From positions 27,873 to 91,872 of the forward strand of contig JBIQMS010000011.1 in assembly GCA_044463125.1 (NCBI GenBank): DNA of 64,000 nt, read 5' to 3'. The stretch is from CAYMZZ01 sp044463125. GTDB lineage: Bacteria > Bacteroidota > Bacteroidia > Chitinophagales > Chitinophagaceae. Position numbers and translations under genes: made by a program. Position 1 is the stretch's first letter. Every line of letters begins with the position of its first letter. Positions 61,325 through 64,000 of this stretch are shown here, piece after piece. The notes below the pieces were generated by a model that saw only the letters and a program-made list of their open reading frames with translations, ran no database searches and was not told the DNA's origin.

Positions 61325-61590
61325 GGAGTAGGGAGTAGAAAGTAGGGAGTAGAAAGTAGGGTGTAGTTAGTTAGAATGAGGTTTGAGAAAATATCTGCGC
61401 TCATCTGCGAAAAAATCTGCGAAAATCTGCGGGAAAACTTTCCTGAACTCTGAACCTGTTTAAAGTGCTGAAGCGTTTCCTGCAGATTTGCGCAGATTTT
61501 TCCGCAGATTTTCACAGTCTTGAGATCGTCTGCATACCCTGTCCCTACTATCTACTCCCTACTTTCTACTCACTTAAACTCTCAACCCTA
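61325..61590. repeat. Nested inverted-repeat element with AGTAGGG arms and TCTGCG core
   Basis: The left arm is a six-unit AGTAGGG/AGTAGAA array (61327-61368) and the inverted right arm is CTACTCC/CTACTTT units (61545-61572). Outside the right arm a TTTAGGG-type unit contains the purQ stop codon (TAG, 61588-61590). The core (about 61388-61540) has inverted TCTGCGGGAAA / TTTCCTGCAGA arms and is homologous to the core at 29938-30046. The 359-bp gap between genes holds no coding sequence. Confidence 0.85.
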
Positions 61591-62262
61591 AACCGTAACT
61601 TCCTTCGCCATCAGCAGGGCCTGCATAATATGCCGGCCATCGGTATTGCCGAGGGCTGTGCTGCAGGCCCTTTCGGGGTGAGGCATCATGCCAAACACAT
61701 TGCGGGTTTCATTGCAGATACCGGCGATATGGCGCATGGATCCATTGGGGTTCGCAGCATCGGTTTCGCGACCAATTTCGTCGCAATAGCGGAAAATCAC
61801 CTGGCCGTTGGTCTCCAGTTGGTCGAGCGTGGCCAGGTCCGCATAATAACGTCCCTCACCGTGGGCGATGGGGATCAGGAAAACTTCATCCTGCGGGTTC
61901 TTGATATAAATATTCTTGCAAATAAATTGCTGGTTGGCATTGCGCAGCAGGGCGCCGGGCAACAGGCCCGATTCGCAAAGAATTTGAAAACCATTACACA
62001 CACCCAGCACTTTGCCGCCGGCTTTCGCAAATTCGATAACACTCTGCATCATGGGGCTGAAACGGGCGATGGCGCCGCAGCGCAGGTAATCACCATAGGA
62101 AAACCCACCTGGGAGCACAATGCAGTCCTCGGTATTGAAAGCGCTCAGATCCCGGTCCTTATGCCAGAGCATGGTCACTTCCTGCCCCAGGTCATCAGCC
62201 AGGGCATCCCGCATATCGCGATCACAATTGGAACCGGGGAAAACAACAACGCCAAATTTCAT
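61588..62262 (-). CDS. purQ: Phosphoribosylformylglycinamidine synthase, glutaminase subunit
   Basis: PurQ releases ammonia from glutamine for the fourth step of purine synthesis, working with PurL. The 224-residue class I glutamine amidotransferase has KFGVVVFPGSNCDRD at the start and VLPGGFSYGDYLRCGAIA. The nucleophile Cys is in GVCNGFQIL. The catalytic His/Glu pair is in HPERA near the C-terminus. The ATG at 62262 is preferred, with a TATCTTTG box 19-26 bp upstream. Separate PurQ and PurL genes are typical of the PurLQS type; purL and purS are not in this window. Cytosolic. Confidence 0.95.
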   Translation of the reverse strand: MKFGVVVFPGSNCDRDMRDALADDLGQEVTMLWHKDRDLSAFNTEDCIVLPGGFSYGDYLRCGAIARFSPMMQSVIEFAKAGGKVLGVCNGFQILCESGLLPGALLRNANQQFICKNIYIKNPQDEVFLIPIAHGEGRYYADLATLDQLETNGQVIFRYCDEIGRETDAANPNGSMRHIAGICNETRNVFGMMPHPERACSTALGNTDGRHIMQALLMAKEVTV

Positions 62263-62280
62263 GTGCGAAATAATTTGCGA

Positions 62281-62288
62281 CAAAGATA
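62281..62288 (-). promoter_or_regulatory. Putative -7 box of purQ
   Basis: Minus strand TATCTTTG, a full match to TAnnTTTG, about 20 bp before the ATG. No purine riboswitch was recognised in the short leader. Confidence 0.45.
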
Positions 62289-62384
62289 GCGGCTTTTAAG
62301 GAAAGCCGGGGTGCGCCATGCGCATTTACAAGTGGTAATCAGGGTGAAAATTTCCACAGTCCTGCTGTGAAAAACGGGCTATTG

Positions 62385-63383
62385 CTAATTGAGCCCCCAA
62401 CCTGGTCCGCCATATTGATAGGCGATCACAAAAGCCACAATGAGCCAGAACAGCAGTTGCGGATAAACCCGCCATCCGGAATAAAAATAAGTGCAGCCGT
62501 GAAAGGCAGCCATCGGAATCATGGCCATAATCCAGTTTTCGAAATTATCGCTGGTATTTACAAAGGGCAACAGGAGGGCAGCCAATAGATAAAGCAATAA
62601 GAGGCTCCAGCCCTTGCGCACATGAATCAACATGCGGCGCAAATTTTCCTGGATATAATATCCGCCGGTGAGGAAGGGAACCATGATCAGGAATACGCTG
62701 CCTGCCAGCCAAACCGATTGCTTGAGCCGGGGCAGGCCAATGCTAATGTCGGGTATAAATTCATTCCATTCCCATACACCGTCAACTACGGTGTAGATCG
62801 CATAAAAATAAAAAGGCGTGGTGATACCCAAAATGCAGATCAGCCATTCGTTGAGCCGGAAGGGCCGCATCACCGCCAGGGCCAACAATACCCACACTAT
62901 AAAAGTGAGGGATGAAATCAGTAAGAAGCCTGAGATACCCAGTGCCACACCCACATTGAAAATGGTACCTCTTGCATTTTGCTGGTTGTAGATGGAAAAT
63001 AGACTGGATAGAATGAATAGCAGGATACTGTTGATGAGGAGCGGTGCGGAAAAAACATTCCATTCCGGCATCAGCGAGGTAATGAGTAAATATGCCATAC
63101 CCGGCAAATAGTTGGGCTTACTCATCATCCGCTGGTTGTTGATAAAGCGGGTAAGCACTATTGCCTGCACCAACAACAACAGGAAAGTAATAATCGGGAA
63201 AAAAAGCGGCATGGATTCCGACAGGTGCAGGGTAGCCCTGAGCAGGCCATTGAAGAGTACACCATCTTCCTCCCGGATCACCGGTTGCTGGGGCTGCAGA
63301 AACATCGGCAATTTTAAGCCGATACCCAAAAGCAGCAGCATTAGCAGGTTGGCCGGGTTTTTCTGTTTAAAAATCCCTATCAC
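62385..63383 (-). CDS. Polytopic membrane protein, DUF6427-like
   Basis: A 332-residue integral membrane protein with about nine hydrophobic helices. The start MIGIFKQKNPANLLMLLLLGIGLKLP and the central NYLPGMAYLLITSLMPEWNVFSAPLL, RGTIFNVGVALGISGFLLISSL and ALAVMRPFRLNEW segments resemble the DUF6427 family found in Bacteroidetes. Members have no known function. The gene ends 102 bp after the purQ box region on the same strand. The family name is from memory of the sequence pattern and should be taken as likely, not certain. Confidence 0.72.
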   Translation of the reverse strand: MIGIFKQKNPANLLMLLLLGIGLKLPMFLQPQQPVIREEDGVLFNGLLRATLHLSESMPLFFPIITFLLLLVQAIVLTRFINNQRMMSKPNYLPGMAYLLITSLMPEWNVFSAPLLINSILLFILSSLFSIYNQQNARGTIFNVGVALGISGFLLISSLTFIVWVLLALAVMRPFRLNEWLICILGITTPFYFYAIYTVVDGVWEWNEFIPDISIGLPRLKQSVWLAGSVFLIMVPFLTGGYYIQENLRRMLIHVRKGWSLLLLYLLAALLLPFVNTSDNFENWIMAMIPMAAFHGCTYFYSGWRVYPQLLFWLIVAFVIAYQYGGPGWGLN

Positions 63384-63409
63384 GGATATAGGACCTGTTT
63401 TTTGGAGGG

Positions 63410-64000
63410 TTAATTATACTCCAATTTAGCAAAACAAATGTAATTCCTGTAAATACAGGGAATAATCATTTGCCGGGCACTCACCTGTTTGCCATATTGA
63501 GGCATAAATTCGAATCCCCTTTCGAGGTTTTTCAACGTAGGATTACGATTGATTTTGCCATCGGGCTGCAAGCTGAAATCGGTCAGAATCTGGCGGCGGC
63601 TTTCGAATTTGTTGAACAGAAAATGAATCTCACCACCAGTGTTCATGATATTATAGGAAATGAGGTCGCTCGACTGATCGTCCCACTGCTCCTTGGCAAT
63701 CACGCTACTCCATTCTTTTCGTCCATCGGGCCCAAACGACATGATCACGATATTGTCGGCGTGGTAGCGTACATTCTGATTATCGAACCAACGGTTGCCC
63801 CAAACGCCGCTATAGTAGGGCGAGTAATAATAATAATCCATTGGCCGCATCATAAAGGGCGAGCCATATAAATAGTTCCAACGGTTCCAGCCACCATAGC
63901 GGGAGGAGGTATAGAAGGATTCACTGGCTATCACAAAACCACCATCGCGCCGCGTAATGATATTGCGGATAAAATAGTCGTTAAATGCCGTTTTCACCGT
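63410..64000 (-). CDS. Hypothetical protein, C-terminal part
   Basis: The last 197 or so residues of a protein whose start lies beyond the right edge; the frame is open to the last base. The sequence is rich in Tyr, Arg and Gly, with PMDYYYYSPYYSGVWGNRW and beta-strand patterns such as GGFVIASESF and NIVIMSFGPDGRKEWSSVIAK. It resembles the C-terminal beta-propeller-like repeats of exported Bacteroidetes proteins, but I do not recognise the family. No sorting domain is seen at the end. Probably exported. Confidence 0.65.
   Translation of the reverse strand, partial: TVKTAFNDYFIRNIITRRDGGFVIASESFYTSSRYGGWNRWNYLYGSPFMMRPMDYYYYSPYYSGVWGNRWFDNQNVRYHADNIVIMSFGPDGRKEWSSVIAKEQWDDQSSDLISYNIMNTGGEIHFLFNKFESRRQILTDFSLQPDGKINRNPTLKNLERGFEFMPQYGKQVSARQMIIPCIYRNYICFAKLEYN

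Overview
The window reads as chromosome of a Bacteroidota bacterium, most likely Chitinophagaceae-like. The evidence is type IX secretion (T9SS) sorting domains of both kinds (Por-type tails and a CHU_C/gliding-type tail), Bacteroidetes-restricted families (DUF4293, the FtsL-like division protein, a DUF6427-like membrane protein), TAnnTTTG-type -7 promoter boxes, little sign of Shine-Dalgarno pairing and many TTG/GTG starts. No rRNA, tRNA, CRISPR array or prophage was seen.

Layout. 1-2.4 kb: a DUF4197 lipoprotein fragment, YqgE/AlgH and an orphan sensor histidine kinase. 2.85-4.07 kb: queA. 4.3-21.4 kb: a complete Bacteroidetes-type division and cell-wall (dcw) cluster, mraZ-rsmH-ftsL-ftsI-murE-mraY-murD-ftsW-murG-murC-ftsQ-ftsA-ftsZ, with an MraZ-type operator in front and two terminators behind. 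21.4-23.2 kb: an ABC exporter pair. 23.3-28.8 kb: a visibly AT-richer segment with a membrane-anchored regulator-like protein, a 986-residue T9SS surface protein and two small membrane proteins. 28.8-31 kb: GH43 and DUF1080 lipoproteins for sugar degradation. 31-41.4 kb: TIGR01777 epimerase, a small metzincin-like peptidase, a bifunctional beta-oxidation enzyme, a giant AsmA-like protein and metG. 41.6-48 kb: two tandem LD-carboxypeptidases, a carboxypeptidase-regulatory-domain protein, a nitronate monooxygenase-like enzyme, a sugar nucleotidyltransferase, glyA and a DUF4293 protein. 48.1 kb: a REP-associated (Y1/HUH) transposase. 48.7-54.1 kb: two paralogous T9SS surface proteins, the second frameshifted. 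54.4-64 kb: uvrA, an ECF sigma factor, a DsbD system split over two genes, purQ, a membrane protein and a truncated gene.

The most unusual content is non-coding. At least eleven genes have, overlapping or within about 5 nt of the stop codon, a short tandem array of degenerate 7-mers (TTTAAGG/TTTAGGG, ACGTAnn, GTGAGGC, AGTAGGG), or 8-mers in two cases. ACTTnnA or ACGTAnn arrays also sit directly before the starts of mraY, ftsW and ftsZ. Many arrays recur as inverted pairs around a palindromic core, giving nested hairpin elements of 70-430 bp. Two of these elements share a homologous core. A separate class of perfect 17-28-bp hairpins abuts other stop codons. One RAYT-type transposase is present and is a candidate mobiliser of some of these palindromes. 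That link is inference.

How the genes work together: the dcw block makes UDP-MurNAc-peptides, lipid I and II, and the FtsZ/FtsA/FtsQ/FtsL/FtsW/FtsI divisome. The LD-carboxypeptidases probably recycle peptidoglycan. The T9SS proteins and glycosidases are exported to the surface or periplasm. The DsbD pair would supply reducing equivalents to the periplasm.
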